A stretch of 28,723 nt of DNA from a virus. Numbering within the stretch: the first letter of the stretch is position 1; each line of letters opens with the position of its first letter. The notes under the pieces were generated by a model. It made no database searches. It was not told where the DNA came from and saw only the letters and a list, made by a program, of their open reading frames with translations. The stretch covers positions 1-28,723 of the IMG/VR virus record IMGVR_UViG_3300017963_000641; one strand, given 5' to 3'. The position numbers and the translations under genes were made by a program. Below are positions 15,944-24,001 of the stretch, one piece after another.

Positions 15944-18084
15944 AAAATCTAATTCTAATCTCGTCAATGGTTTTACCTTTGTTCGCATTAGGACAAGGTT
16001 ATCCACGATTCGAATTGTATCAGCTCGTTCAAGGTCAAGATTCGGGGCAATTCGTTACGACCGGAGCGGATTCCAATTTAGATTTTAATTCCGTTTTAAG
16101 ATTCAGATTTGCCGATTCGACTTTGTTAATTGGCGCGGATACGGTTATAACGGATGCAACCATAGTTCCGATTTTGTTAGCTACTATCGATGCCGGATTA
16201 GGTATTGAAGTAAATCAAGTAGATGACCAAATATTTATTGAATCCTTATCGATTGAGGATTCGATTTACAATGGTAGCGGTTCGGTAATTTCAAAAGGAA
16301 CGCCATTATATGCGGTAGGAACTCAAGGTAATTATTGGAACGTTGCACCAGCTGACGCATCCGATCCGAGTAAAATGCCGGTTGTGGTTATTGCCGGAGA
16401 AGAAATCGGAATTGCTGAAGTTGGTTTAGGCTTAATAAAAGGTCATATTAAGCAAGTAAACACAACAGGTTTAGCGGATGGCGCGGAAGTGTATGTGGGT
16501 GTTGGTGGTGGTTATACGAGTACGAAACCGACTGCGGAAGGGGTTATTATTCAAAGGTTGGGAACGGTTATTAAGGGTAATTCTACAAACGGAAGCGGTA
16601 TTATCAATTTAGGTGACGAAGGGTTTTGGAATGATTATACATCACTTACCAAATTAAGAGATACTTTGGTCACGGTTAGGGCATCTATTATTACTCAAGT
16701 ATCCGATTCTTTAAGTAATTACGCTTCGAGAACGGAGTTACAGGATACGGCTTCTGCTATTAGGGCGGATTTCCCATCAGGCACAAGTTTATGGCAAGAA
16801 GGAGCAACTGCCGGAGAAATATATTACAATAGCGGAAATGTAGGAATAGGGAATACGGATCCAAATTATCCTTTGCACGTTACGGGCAGAATATATTCAA
16901 GTGATGATATATTGGTTGATGACGAGTTAATATTTGGAACAGATGGTAGCGGAGAGTTCCCATATATAGATAATATTGCTGGTAAAATGTACATCTCCAA
17001 TTATTTATTAACTGCATCAACTTTGTTTGAATTTAGAGATAGATATAATTCAGTTTCGCCATTATTAATAAATACTTCAACAGATACATACCAAATGGAA
17101 GTAAATGGCAAAACAGATTTGAATGGCAACTTAACGCAATCGGGTACAATCGTACAAGATGGCGGTACGGTTACGTTTAATAATACTGAAGCCAATTATG
17201 ACTTCGGAGTTTATTCGGATAATTGTTGTACAACAGCTCCTTTTATGTGGATAGATGCAAGTGCTGATAAAGTTCAAATTGGTTCTGGCAATCCACAATA
17301 TACTTTAGATGTAACCGGAGATATTAATTTTACAGGAGATTTATACGATGATGGAGTTTTGTTTACTGGAGGTGTTACGATTAATAATAACACAGATAAT
17401 TATCTTTTAACGGCTTCTGGTACATCTAATACAATTAATGGTGAAAGTAAATTGTCTTGGGATGGTAGTTCTTTCGATGCGGATGGAATAATAAAGATTT
17501 TATACAATAGTGCAACTGGTGGTGGATATTATTTAAGAAACACGACTACAGGTTTAACTTCAAGCGATGGTATAGCAATGAGTTTAGATTTAGATGATTT
17601 TTACTTAACGAATTATGAAAATGCTGATATAATTCTTACTACAAATAATAATGCTAACCAAAGATTAATACTAAAAAACAATGGAACGGTTCAGTTTACT
17701 GGTTATGGAGCTGGAACATTATCTACAGACGCAAGTGGAAACATATCCGCATCCGATGGTAGATTTAAAACAGTAACAAGAACAATAGAATCCGGATTGG
17801 ATAAGATTATGAAATTAAAACCATTGTATTACCGGTGGAATGAAAATAGCGGATTTAATACGGAATTTGAAGAAATTGGTTTTATCGCACAAGATGTCAA
17901 AAAGGTAATACCAGAAGCCGTACCGAACGAAGAAGAAGAAAATAAAAAATTAAACTACTCGGATCGTGCTATAATCGCAACGTTAACCAAAGCCATACAA
18001 GAGCAACAAATAATAATAGAATCGCAAGATAAACGCATTCAGCAATTAGAAGAAATGGTTAAACAATTAATCGAAAAGAATTAA
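15922..18084 (+). CDS. Tail fibre with Sec-type signal peptide and S74 chaperone domain
   Basis: A 720-aa receptor-binding fibre candidate. Residues 1-24 form a signal peptide (MGRFKFVKNLILISSMVLPL, then FALGQG with a likely cut after Gly). The opening module begins PRFELYQL and is shared with the next gene. Residues about 115-230 hold a fibre beta domain (SKGTPLYAVGTQGNYWNVAP, GLADGAEVYVGVGGGY). Later come VGIGNTDPNYPLHVTG and VQIGSGNPQYTLDVTGD motifs. The last 110 residues are an S74 intramolecular chaperone with the Ser611-Lys616 self-cleavage pair in SDGRFK, IGFIAQDVKKVIPEAV and a C-terminal coiled coil. Such domains trimerise the fibre and then cut themselves off. The signal peptide is unexpected for a virion protein. 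The start overlaps the previous gene by 22 bases. Confidence 0.85.
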   Translation: MGRFKFVKNLILISSMVLPLFALGQGYPRFELYQLVQGQDSGQFVTTGADSNLDFNSVLRFRFADSTLLIGADTVITDATIVPILLATIDAGLGIEVNQVDDQIFIESLSIEDSIYNGSGSVISKGTPLYAVGTQGNYWNVAPADASDPSKMPVVVIAGEEIGIAEVGLGLIKGHIKQVNTTGLADGAEVYVGVGGGYTSTKPTAEGVIIQRLGTVIKGNSTNGSGIINLGDEGFWNDYTSLTKLRDTLVTVRASIITQVSDSLSNYASRTELQDTASAIRADFPSGTSLWQEGATAGEIYYNSGNVGIGNTDPNYPLHVTGRIYSSDDILVDDELIFGTDGSGEFPYIDNIAGKMYISNYLLTASTLFEFRDRYNSVSPLLINTSTDTYQMEVNGKTDLNGNLTQSGTIVQDGGTVTFNNTEANYDFGVYSDNCCTTAPFMWIDASADKVQIGSGNPQYTLDVTGDINFTGDLYDDGVLFTGGVTINNNTDNYLLTASGTSNTINGESKLSWDGSSFDADGIIKILYNSATGGGYYLRNTTTGLTSSDGIAMSLDLDDFYLTNYENADIILTTNNNANQRLILKNNGTVQFTGYGAGTLSTDASGNISASDGRFKTVTRTIESGLDKIMKLKPLYYRWNENSGFNTEFEEIGFIAQDVKKVIPEAVPNEEEENKKLNYSDRAIIATLTKAIQEQQIIIESQDKRIQQLEEMVKQLIEKN

Positions 18085-18085
18085 A

Positions 18086-19975
18086 ATGAAACACACACTA
18101 ATAATATTCGCATTACTCACGGCAACGATACAGACCTTTGCCCAATCGCCCAGGATCAAATTGAACCAAATCACAAAGGATTCTTTAGCGGGTTCGGTTC
18201 TGATTTCTTCGCCAACGGATTCGGGAATGGTTTACTCTCGGGACTTATACATTTCCTATGGCGTTTCCGATACAGTTCTGATTCTAAATGGAGATACATT
18301 GGCAGCTACTTCTGGTATAATTAGTTCGGTTCTATCCGATGGCGTTACGATTGTAGGCGATGGCACAACCGGAAGCGAATTGACTGCGGATACATCTGTG
18401 TTGGCTACGTTACGAGCATTGTCCGATTCGTTGGCATTGGTAATTAGTTCGGTTACGACTGATAATGTAACCATTACCGGAGATGGCACGGTTGGTTCGC
18501 CTTTGACAGTTGATACAACAACTTATATAGCTACGAAGGGTGATTTGGATTTAAAACAAGACCAATTAAATGGAACAGGGTTTGTAAAGGCTACCGGTAC
18601 GACAATAAGCTATGACAATTCGACTTATTTAACTACGGAGGTGGATGGGTCAACTACTAATGAATTACAAACCATTTCGACTTCGGGTGCGGCTGGAAAC
18701 ATAACCTTATCCGATGGTGGTGGAACTTTAAACTTAAACGTAAACGATGCAGATGCTTCTACTACGAATGAAATCCAAGACATATCTACAACAGGTGCAG
18801 CCGGGAATATATCCATATCAAGTGGTTCAACATTAAATTTAAATGTGGACGATGCCGATGCGAGTGCGACAAATGAAGGTTCATTAACGGTAGGAGCTGG
18901 TACTGCATCCACATCCGTTATTAGTTCGAATACGAGTGGTAGCACGGATGTAACTTTGACTGCTGGAACGAATGTAACTTTATCGGAGTCCGGTAATAAT
19001 ATAACCATTGCCGCTACCGGAGGCGGAACAACCTACAACAACATAACGGAAACGGCAGATACTTTGTATATAAAAAAATACTTGGATGTCGATACTTCTA
19101 CATTGCACGTTGACGCAACTAACAACAGGGTTGGGATTGGTACGAGTACGCCGAGTGCTACAATGGATATACGAGGACAAACAATTATAAGACCAGAAAG
19201 TACGACATCTGCTGATATTGAGTTTGCTATTCAAGAGCGTACTTTTGCTGATGGTTCAACTTTTGGAATGATTGAAAAAACATCTGATAATGGATTAACT
19301 TTTATCGTTGATTCAACAGGAATTGGTTTATTTATGGATTTTTTAGGTACAAAAAACACTATAAGTGATGTTGGTAATGATGGTGATTATGTAATGATAA
19401 GATTTATGGAAACAAATGTTATTGGAGTACAAAATGATTTGATTTTTGATAATCCACAAGGAGATATTTTGATAGATTATTCTGGTAGAGGAGGAACTAA
19501 AATAGGAATAGGTACGTCAACGCCGAGTTATAAATTAGATGTAAATGGAAATGTTAGAGCAGATACATATTATTATGACGTTACTTCAACATTACAATCA
19601 AGTTCAGATGCAAGGTTAAAACAAAATATTACCGATATGGATAATGTTTTGGATAAATTAAAAGAATTAGAATTAGTAAAATATCAATGGAATGATAATA
19701 TGTATAAAAAACTTGAAGGCAGAACAAGTCAATCTAAATTAGGAGGAACATTTGAAGGAATGATTGCACAACAAGTTGAAAGTTTATTCCCGCAATATGT
19801 TGGAGAAGATGCAGATGGCTATAAAACTTTAAGCTATGTATCATTTGTCATACCATTATTAAAAGGATTCCAAGAACAACAAGCCATAATTGAACAACAA
19901 GCAACGGAAATAGAAACGCTTAAATCACAAATACAACTTATATTAACAGAAATTGAACAAATAAAAAATAACTAA
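18086..19975 (+). CDS. Second tail fibre with Sec-type signal peptide and S74 domain
   Basis: A 629-aa protein, probably a paralogue of the preceding fibre. Residues 1-19 are a textbook signal peptide (MKHTLIIFALLTATIQTFAQ). Next comes the shared module SPRIKLNQITKDSLAGSV with DTVLILNGDTL. The middle holds two near-identical repeats of about 36 residues (TTNELQTISTSGAAGNITLS, TTNEIQDISTTGAAGNISIS) and a diverged third start. Then follow VGIGTSTPSATMDIRG and IGIGTSTPSYKLDVNGNV. The final 124 residues are an S74 domain with the Ser507-Lys512 pair in SDARLK, MIAQQVESLFPQYV and a long coiled coil. The gene starts one base after the previous stop. It could be an alternative or accessory fibre, or a secreted protein; the sequence does not decide. 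Confidence 0.85.
   Translation: MKHTLIIFALLTATIQTFAQSPRIKLNQITKDSLAGSVLISSPTDSGMVYSRDLYISYGVSDTVLILNGDTLAATSGIISSVLSDGVTIVGDGTTGSELTADTSVLATLRALSDSLALVISSVTTDNVTITGDGTVGSPLTVDTTTYIATKGDLDLKQDQLNGTGFVKATGTTISYDNSTYLTTEVDGSTTNELQTISTSGAAGNITLSDGGGTLNLNVNDADASTTNEIQDISTTGAAGNISISSGSTLNLNVDDADASATNEGSLTVGAGTASTSVISSNTSGSTDVTLTAGTNVTLSESGNNITIAATGGGTTYNNITETADTLYIKKYLDVDTSTLHVDATNNRVGIGTSTPSATMDIRGQTIIRPESTTSADIEFAIQERTFADGSTFGMIEKTSDNGLTFIVDSTGIGLFMDFLGTKNTISDVGNDGDYVMIRFMETNVIGVQNDLIFDNPQGDILIDYSGRGGTKIGIGTSTPSYKLDVNGNVRADTYYYDVTSTLQSSSDARLKQNITDMDNVLDKLKELELVKYQWNDNMYKKLEGRTSQSKLGGTFEGMIAQQVESLFPQYVGEDADGYKTLSYVSFVIPLLKGFQEQQAIIEQQATEIETLKSQIQLILTEIEQIKNN
18650..18862 (+). repeat. Tandem repeats inside the second fibre gene
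   Basis: Units start at 18650 and 18758 (108 bases apart), with a third, partial start at 18863 (105 bases on). Each begins S(T/A)TNE and ends with LNLNV(N/D)DADAS. They would form short beta-helical or beta-prism fibre segments and could change number by recombination. Confidence 0.7.
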
Positions 19976-19976
19976 T

Positions 19977-20675
19977 ATGAAAACTGATTTTACATTTAAA
20001 CAGGCTTTGGAAATAGTGATGTTTATTTTAATAGCCTTATTTGCAAAGGGATTAAAAAGCCAAGTACCAGATTCGATTTATTACGAGCCATTCACGTTCA
20101 CTACCGAATCAACACTTGGCACATCAGATTCACAAGCTTTTATAGTTTACGAATCCAAGACGCTTCCAAATACAGGAGTGATGACCTTCGAAGCAATCGA
20201 CAAGATAATGGATTCAACACAAGTGGCTGAATATGCTTTTAATATCATATACCGAAACGAAAACCTAAATTGGTTGGATGCAGCTCGATTAAGCAAACGT
20301 GAAAAGTTACAACGATTATACGCTCCTGTCAACACTATTATCCGAGATATGCAAGGCTATGGTTTCTTTGCCAAGACTCGTATGAAATTCGGAGATGGAT
20401 TCGAAGGCAGATGGATTGCTCGAATAAATGGAGGTGATATTATATGGTTAAAGGTTGACCGATTTACAAACGTAGTTGAAACCACGATGCAAGGCGAAGT
20501 AATCGAGGGTGGTCGAACAGGAAAGATTTTGATTTACACCGAGAATAGATTCAAGGTTCAGACCTTATTCAATGACGTTATCGACTTTAGAGAGTTCTTT
20601 AATAAGGAGTTGGATTCGGATTTCTTTGTAATCGAATCGCAAGGGAATAAGGTAATAATGCGTAAAATAGATTAA
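19977..20675 (+). CDS. Hypothetical protein with N-terminal signal or membrane segment, 232 aa
   Basis: A 232-aa protein starting one base after the second fibre gene. Residues 11-23 (LEIVMFILIALFA) are hydrophobic, followed by KGLKSQVPDSIYYEPF. This resembles a Sec signal with a cut near KSQ, and so the third such start in a row. The body is soluble and of mixed structure, with KREKLQRLYAPVNTIIRDMQGYG as a likely helical part and GRTGKILIYTENRFKVQ as strands. I recognise no family. The position suggests a fibre-associated or envelope-directed role, but nothing in the sequence proves it. Confidence 0.6.
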   Translation: MKTDFTFKQALEIVMFILIALFAKGLKSQVPDSIYYEPFTFTTESTLGTSDSQAFIVYESKTLPNTGVMTFEAIDKIMDSTQVAEYAFNIIYRNENLNWLDAARLSKREKLQRLYAPVNTIIRDMQGYGFFAKTRMKFGDGFEGRWIARINGGDIIWLKVDRFTNVVETTMQGEVIEGGRTGKILIYTENRFKVQTLFNDVIDFREFFNKELDSDFFVIESQGNKVIMRKID

Positions 20676-20676
20676 A

Positions 20677-20937
20677 ATGAAAGCAATAATAGACAAGCTA
20701 CCCAATTTCGATTCGGTCATTAAATCAAGCGGTTTTGCCGTATTCGTTATGTTCGCGATGATGTCCGCAATGGCTTATACCTTATGGAATCAGTACAACC
20801 GGATGAACGACCGGTTGACAAAGTTGGAGCGCGAAGTAATCGAATGTTACCGGGAGAATATGCTACACAATCAAGGTATAATTGAGCGAAACACAAAGGT
20901 AATGGAAGAAGTTTTAAACAATCTAAATATAAAATAA
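20677..20937 (+). CDS. Small membrane protein with coiled coil, candidate holin or spanin
   Basis: An 86-aa protein with one transmembrane segment (about residues 18-36, SSGFAVFVMFAMMSAMAYT) and a following coiled coil (QYNRMNDRLTKLEREVIECY). The layout, one N-terminal membrane span plus periplasmic or cytoplasmic coiled coil, is found in Rz-like inner spanins and in some holins of Bacteroidota phages. No lipoprotein partner is seen next to it, and the amidase lies 3 kb away on the other strand. The lysis role is a guess from layout. It is spaced one base from each neighbour. Confidence 0.55.
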   Translation: MKAIIDKLPNFDSVIKSSGFAVFVMFAMMSAMAYTLWNQYNRMNDRLTKLEREVIECYRENMLHNQGIIERNTKVMEEVLNNLNIK

Positions 20938-20938
20938 A

Positions 20939-21286
20939 ATGGATAAGCAAGAATTAAAATCATTAGTTACCGCATTCGGTGAACTCATTACCGCAGCCGC
21001 TAAATTGGATTCGGACAAAGATGGTAAAATCGAATTGACCGAAATCTTTTCCTTTGTTCAAACATTAGTAATGAAGGTCGCTGCCGTGTACGGTTCATTC
21101 CCAGAAGCGATGAAACAATTTAAGGACGTAAAGAGCGCGGAACGAAAAGAATTAATCGCTGCGTTTGCGGATTCTTTTAATCTGGAAAACAACGATGCAG
21201 AAGAAGTAATCGAGGAGTGGTTATTCGTTATTGATGACATTGCGGATGCGGTGGTAATCACAAAGAAGTATTTTGCAATTAAGTAA
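20939..21286 (+). CDS. EF-hand-containing protein, 115 aa
   Basis: A 115-aa helical acidic protein carrying one full canonical EF-hand loop at residues 24-35 (DSDKDGKIELTE). It has Asp at positions 1, 3 and 5, Gly at 6, Ile at 8, Glu at 9 and Glu at 12. A helix precedes it (LKSLVTAFGELITAAAKL) and a helix follows it (IFSFVQTLVMKVAAVYG). This predicts calcium binding. The C-terminal half (KELIAAFADSFNLENNDAEEVIEEWL) could be a second, degenerate helix pair without a loop. The family is unknown to me. It follows the small membrane protein by one base and is followed by a probable terminator. Confidence 0.7.
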   Translation: MDKQELKSLVTAFGELITAAAKLDSDKDGKIELTEIFSFVQTLVMKVAAVYGSFPEAMKQFKDVKSAERKELIAAFADSFNLENNDAEEVIEEWLFVIDDIADAVVITKKYFAIK

Positions 21287-21310
21287 AAATCCGTGTGGTG
21301 TGGATTTCGA

Positions 21311-21345
21311 TTTGGGTGGGTGCGCATTTGCATCTGCCCATTTTT
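21311..21345 (+). terminator. Possible Rho-independent terminator after the EF-hand gene
   Basis: TGGGTG at 21317-21322 can pair (with two G-T pairs) with TGCCCA at 21335-21340, around an inner GCATTTGC hairpin. TTTTTATT follows. It would end the late structural transcript. The stem is imperfect, so the call is moderate. Confidence 0.4.
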
Positions 21346-21360
21346 ATTAAATAAAACAAC

Positions 21361-22209
21361 ATGAAACTAACGAACATACAGAAAATGACGGATTTATCCT
21401 TTCGGGTGGATTTAAATAGAACTGGAGATACGAAACAAATGTTTTTGCTTCTTTCCGATTTGCATATAGATAATCCAAAATGCGATAGGAAGCTATTAAT
21501 AAAGGTTCTAAATCAAGCCGTGGAAAAAAACGCATTGATACTAATCTTTGGAGATTTATTCTGCCTAATGCAAGGGAAAGGTGATCCGCGAAGGAGTAAA
21601 GCCGACATAAGACCGGAACATAACAAACCGAATTACATTGACGCGGTTGTAAAAGATACGGCTTTGATTCTTAAACCGTACGCGAATAATATCTTATTAA
21701 TAGCGGACGGTAACCACGAAACATCCATTATAAAACACATCGAGGTTGATCCGATTGAATATCTTTTAAATTACCTTCACAAATACAATCCATTAATTCA
21801 ACACGGAGGATACCAGGGTTTTGTTCGATTTTATAGCGATTCAGGTGGGAAAACTCGAACAATCGAATTATTCTACCATCACGGTGCATTTGGTGGTTCG
21901 GTTACGAAAGGAGTTCTTTCCGTTAATAGATACGCGTCCATAGTCAAATCGGATGTGGTGGTATCCGGGCATACTCACGATTCGTGGGTGGTTGAGCATC
22001 CGTTTTATGAAATGGATCAAAACTGCGTTGTGCATCAAAAAACGCAACATCACGTCAAGACCGGTACCTTTAAACAAGAATATTTGCAACCAAATGGTTT
22101 CCAAATCGAGAAGCAAGTAATGCCTAAACCTTTGGGTGGTTGGTGGATGGAATTAAGTGGAAAAACTATGAAATGGACACCGAAATTAACGTTTTCAAAA
22201 GCGGATTAA
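21361..22209 (+). CDS. Calcineurin-like metallophosphoesterase
   Basis: A 282-aa two-metal phosphoesterase. All family motifs are present in order: D33-x-H35 in LLSDLHID, GD (D65) in IFGDLF, GNHE (N118, H119) in IADGNHET, a His pair at 173-174 in FYHHGA, and GHTH (H204, H206) in VVSGHTHD. These ligate two metal ions and hydrolyse a phosphomono- or diester; the substrate cannot be read from sequence. Phage relatives are proposed to act on nucleotides, DNA ends or polynucleotide 3' phosphates. It stands alone between a probable terminator and a convergent terminator, so it may have its own promoter, though I see no convincing box. Confidence 0.88.
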   Translation: MKLTNIQKMTDLSFRVDLNRTGDTKQMFLLLSDLHIDNPKCDRKLLIKVLNQAVEKNALILIFGDLFCLMQGKGDPRRSKADIRPEHNKPNYIDAVVKDTALILKPYANNILLIADGNHETSIIKHIEVDPIEYLLNYLHKYNPLIQHGGYQGFVRFYSDSGGKTRTIELFYHHGAFGGSVTKGVLSVNRYASIVKSDVVVSGHTHDSWVVEHPFYEMDQNCVVHQKTQHHVKTGTFKQEYLQPNGFQIEKQVMPKPLGGWWMELSGKTMKWTPKLTFSKAD

Positions 22210-22245
22210 AAAAAGCCGAGCAAATTCCGTGTGGTGCTGCTCGGC
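22208..22245 (-). terminator. Convergent-junction terminator hairpin
   Basis: GCCGAGCA at 22215-22222 pairs perfectly with TGCTCGGC at 22238-22245. Seven A residues at 22208-22214 give a U run on the minus strand, so it ends the minus-strand operon. The perfect 8-bp stem may also slow plus-strand transcripts leaving the phosphoesterase gene, whose stop codon touches the A run. Confidence 0.7.
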
Positions 22246-22272
22246 TTCGAAATAAAAACAAAACAATGAAAA

Positions 22273-22989
22273 CTACCCTAATGCGCTTTCGATTAATCTA
22301 ATCTTTTCCTTCCATCTTTCAATTCCGTTTTGCATTGAATCCGGATTGCCTACGCCATTACGCAACTTGGATTCGTATGCTGCAAGGTTATTCTTGGCTC
22401 GTTGTAAATCCGCAACTAATTGTTGTGAATTGGTTTTGAATCCTATTGCGTTTAGATTGCTTCCGGTTACTGATGGTTGTGTATTTGTGGTCGTTTTTTT
22501 TAATGGTTTTTTTCTTATTGTTGCCAACTTCAATTCCTTATCGAGTTTTTCTTGTACGGATTGCATATAAGCCGCAATCATTAATTCTCCTAATAAAGCT
22601 ACCCAAAGTGCGGTGATTACAAACCATTTTGCGTTTGCAACTTGTTCCGTATTTATTGCAATACTTTGTGCAATCTCCGAAACGTGAGAGGTTGCCCAAC
22701 TCGTTAATCCAATCGAAACAAACACAAAGAAAACACCACGAGGGGCTTCTTGGTTTTGAATCATTTTTATGCCACCTAATCCGGATCCGAATCGTAATAT
22801 TGCAAATACAACTCCGGGTAAGATTGCGCTCCAAGTACCGATTATTTCTCGGTAGTGTAAATATTCAAGAAAGCCGTTAAATAATGCTAATAATAAAATA
22901 GATATTATTAAAAACGCTGGTGTTAATGCGGTTGTGACTGTAACCAGTCGTTGCGAAAATTCATTCGCTTTAATTTCAAAGGTTTTCAT
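22273..22989 (-). CDS. Four-span membrane protein of unknown function, 238 aa
   Basis: A 238-aa protein with four likely membrane spans at about residues 20-40, 52-70, 85-100 and 121-141. A charged, Thr/Asn-rich linker (RKKPLKKTTTNTQPSVTGS) and a C-terminal helical coiled coil (LVADLQRAKNNLAAYESKLR, ERWKEKIRLIESAL) follow. No enzymatic motif is visible. It is the last gene of a minus-strand unit and overlaps the preceding gene by 14 bases. A holin, an anti-superinfection protein or a membrane anchor are all possible. The soluble coiled tail is unusual for a simple holin. I do not recognise the family. Confidence 0.65.
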   Translation of the reverse strand: MKTFEIKANEFSQRLVTVTTALTPAFLIISILLLALFNGFLEYLHYREIIGTWSAILPGVVFAILRFGSGLGGIKMIQNQEAPRGVFFVFVSIGLTSWATSHVSEIAQSIAINTEQVANAKWFVITALWVALLGELMIAAYMQSVQEKLDKELKLATIRKKPLKKTTTNTQPSVTGSNLNAIGFKTNSQQLVADLQRAKNNLAAYESKLRNGVGNPDSMQNGIERWKEKIRLIESALG

Positions 22990-23191
22990 TGTTGTGATGG
23001 TTTTCTAATTGGTTAATATAACTAATGATTTTGGTGGCGTACAAAGAAGCATCCATAAGTTCTTCTTGTAAATGGATTAGCCAATCGCGTAGAAGTAAAT
23101 CTTTTCGGTCTAAATCTGTTCCGTATTTCTCCAACCCGGCTTCGGACCTTTCTTGATATTTCTTAATTAATTCAGCTAATATTGAATCCAT
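22976..23191 (-). CDS. MazG-like NTP pyrophosphohydrolase-type small protein (probable)
   Basis: A 71-aa helical protein. The segment LEKYGTDLDRKDLLLRDWLIHLQEELMDASLYATKI resembles, in pieces, a phage family of small MazG-like proteins that carry 'KYG..LDR.DL...WL.H..EE..D...Y'. The EE and D at EELMD would be metal ligands, as in all-alpha NTP pyrophosphatases. Known relatives hydrolyse dNTPs or act on signalling nucleotides, but the short length leaves only part of the usual four-helix unit, so activity may need dimers. It lies between a tiny membrane protein and a four-span membrane protein in the same minus-strand unit. Confidence 0.55.
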   Translation of the reverse strand: MDSILAELIKKYQERSEAGLEKYGTDLDRKDLLLRDWLIHLQEELMDASLYATKIISYINQLENHHNNENL

Positions 23192-23192
23192 A

Positions 23193-23300
23193 TTATATGC
23201 AAGTTACTTCGATTTTGTTAATGACTCCAAGAACGAATCCGAGAATGAACGCGCATCCGATTGCAAAGTAGATTAGTGAGTGTTTAAATTCCTTTTCCAT
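23193..23300 (-). CDS. Tiny single-span membrane protein, 35 aa
   Basis: An ATG at 23300 (minus strand) opens a 35-aa frame, MEKEFKHSLIYFAIGCAFIL and then GFVLGVINKIEVTCI. Residues 8-27 form one membrane span. It stands 30 bases after the conserved promoter-like motif and its stop lies one base before the next start, so it is the probable first gene of the unit. Small membrane proteins in phage lysis regions may be holins or antiholins, but this is a position-based guess. Confidence 0.5.
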   Translation of the reverse strand: MEKEFKHSLIYFAIGCAFILGFVLGVINKIEVTCI

Positions 23301-23329
23301 TGTTTTTAGATTTAGTGGTTAATAATTTA

Positions 23330-23340
23330 GCACAATATAC
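23330..23340 (-). promoter_or_regulatory. Promoter-like motif GTATATTGTGC
   Basis: Minus-strand GTATATTGTGC lies 30-40 bases before the ATG at 23300 and is followed by TAAATTATTAACC. It is nearly identical to the motifs before the genes starting at 2643 and 24210. It lies just beyond the end of the amidase gene, so the downstream unit can be transcribed separately from the amidase. Confidence 0.55.
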
Positions 23341-23350
23341 AACTATTTTT

Positions 23351-24001
23351 TTAACCAAACATAAATTTAATTGCAAACCTTAAATACATATTTGCAAACC
23401 GGTTGATTATATCCTTATTCAAAAGTAGAGCTGCATCTTCTACATTGTCAAAAAAACCGTGTTCGACAAGGACTGCCGGTGCGATTGACTTACGCAACAC
23501 ATAAAAATCGGCTTCTTTATCTAAATCACCATCGGAAGCGTAATCGGTTCTAAACTTAAAGGAATCAGATAATACCGGATCAGCTTTAAATTCTTCTCCT
23601 ATCATTGTCGCGTATTGGTCCGATAAGGTTTCGCCTTTGGACGTGAATATCTCGAATCCGCGTCCGTTGTGATTCGGTGAAGCGTTCGCGTGAAGGCTAA
23701 TTATAACGGCTTTGGACTGGGCGTTGGTCATTTCGTTGTAAGCTAATACTCTGGAACGAAGTGATACGTCTTGGTGGTCGTACGGAAACCAATTATATCG
23801 AATCTGTTCGTTTTGTTTTGCTTTGGAATTGAACTCGGTAAATAACGTAGTAATTTCCTTCATAAGGTTACGATTCCATTCGCCTTCGTAAAACCAGCCA
23901 AAATCGTGATGGAAGTATTGCTTGTTCGGAGCGGTTACATATTTTTCTGTTTCCGGGTCGATTCCACCGTGTCCAAGGTCGAATAAAATTAATCTACTCA
24001 T
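23351..24001 (-). CDS. N-acetylmuramoyl-L-alanine amidase, Amidase_3 type (endolysin)
   Basis: A 216-aa zinc amidase that would cut the bond between muramic acid and the peptide in peptidoglycan. The expected zinc and catalytic residues are visible: H11 in FDLGHGG, E41 in EGEWNRN, H104 in ISLHANAS, and E180 in VLVEHGFFDN. The domain fills the whole protein and there is no wall-binding domain, as usual for phages of diderm hosts. No signal peptide is present, so a holin or other route must release it. It is coupled by an ATGA overlap to the 70-aa gene upstream, on the minus strand, opposite to the structural genes. Confidence 0.9.
   Translation of the reverse strand: MSRLILFDLGHGGIDPETEKYVTAPNKQYFHHDFGWFYEGEWNRNLMKEITTLFTEFNSKAKQNEQIRYNWFPYDHQDVSLRSRVLAYNEMTNAQSKAVIISLHANASPNHNGRGFEIFTSKGETLSDQYATMIGEEFKADPVLSDSFKFRTDYASDGDLDKEADFYVLRKSIAPAVLVEHGFFDNVEDAALLLNKDIINRFANMYLRFAIKFMFG

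Noticed and set aside
18625-19008. A 127-residue minus-strand frame in the second fibre gene
   Set aside because: It mirrors the repetitive Thr/Asn/Gly codons of the fibre and shows no independent signs of being a gene.
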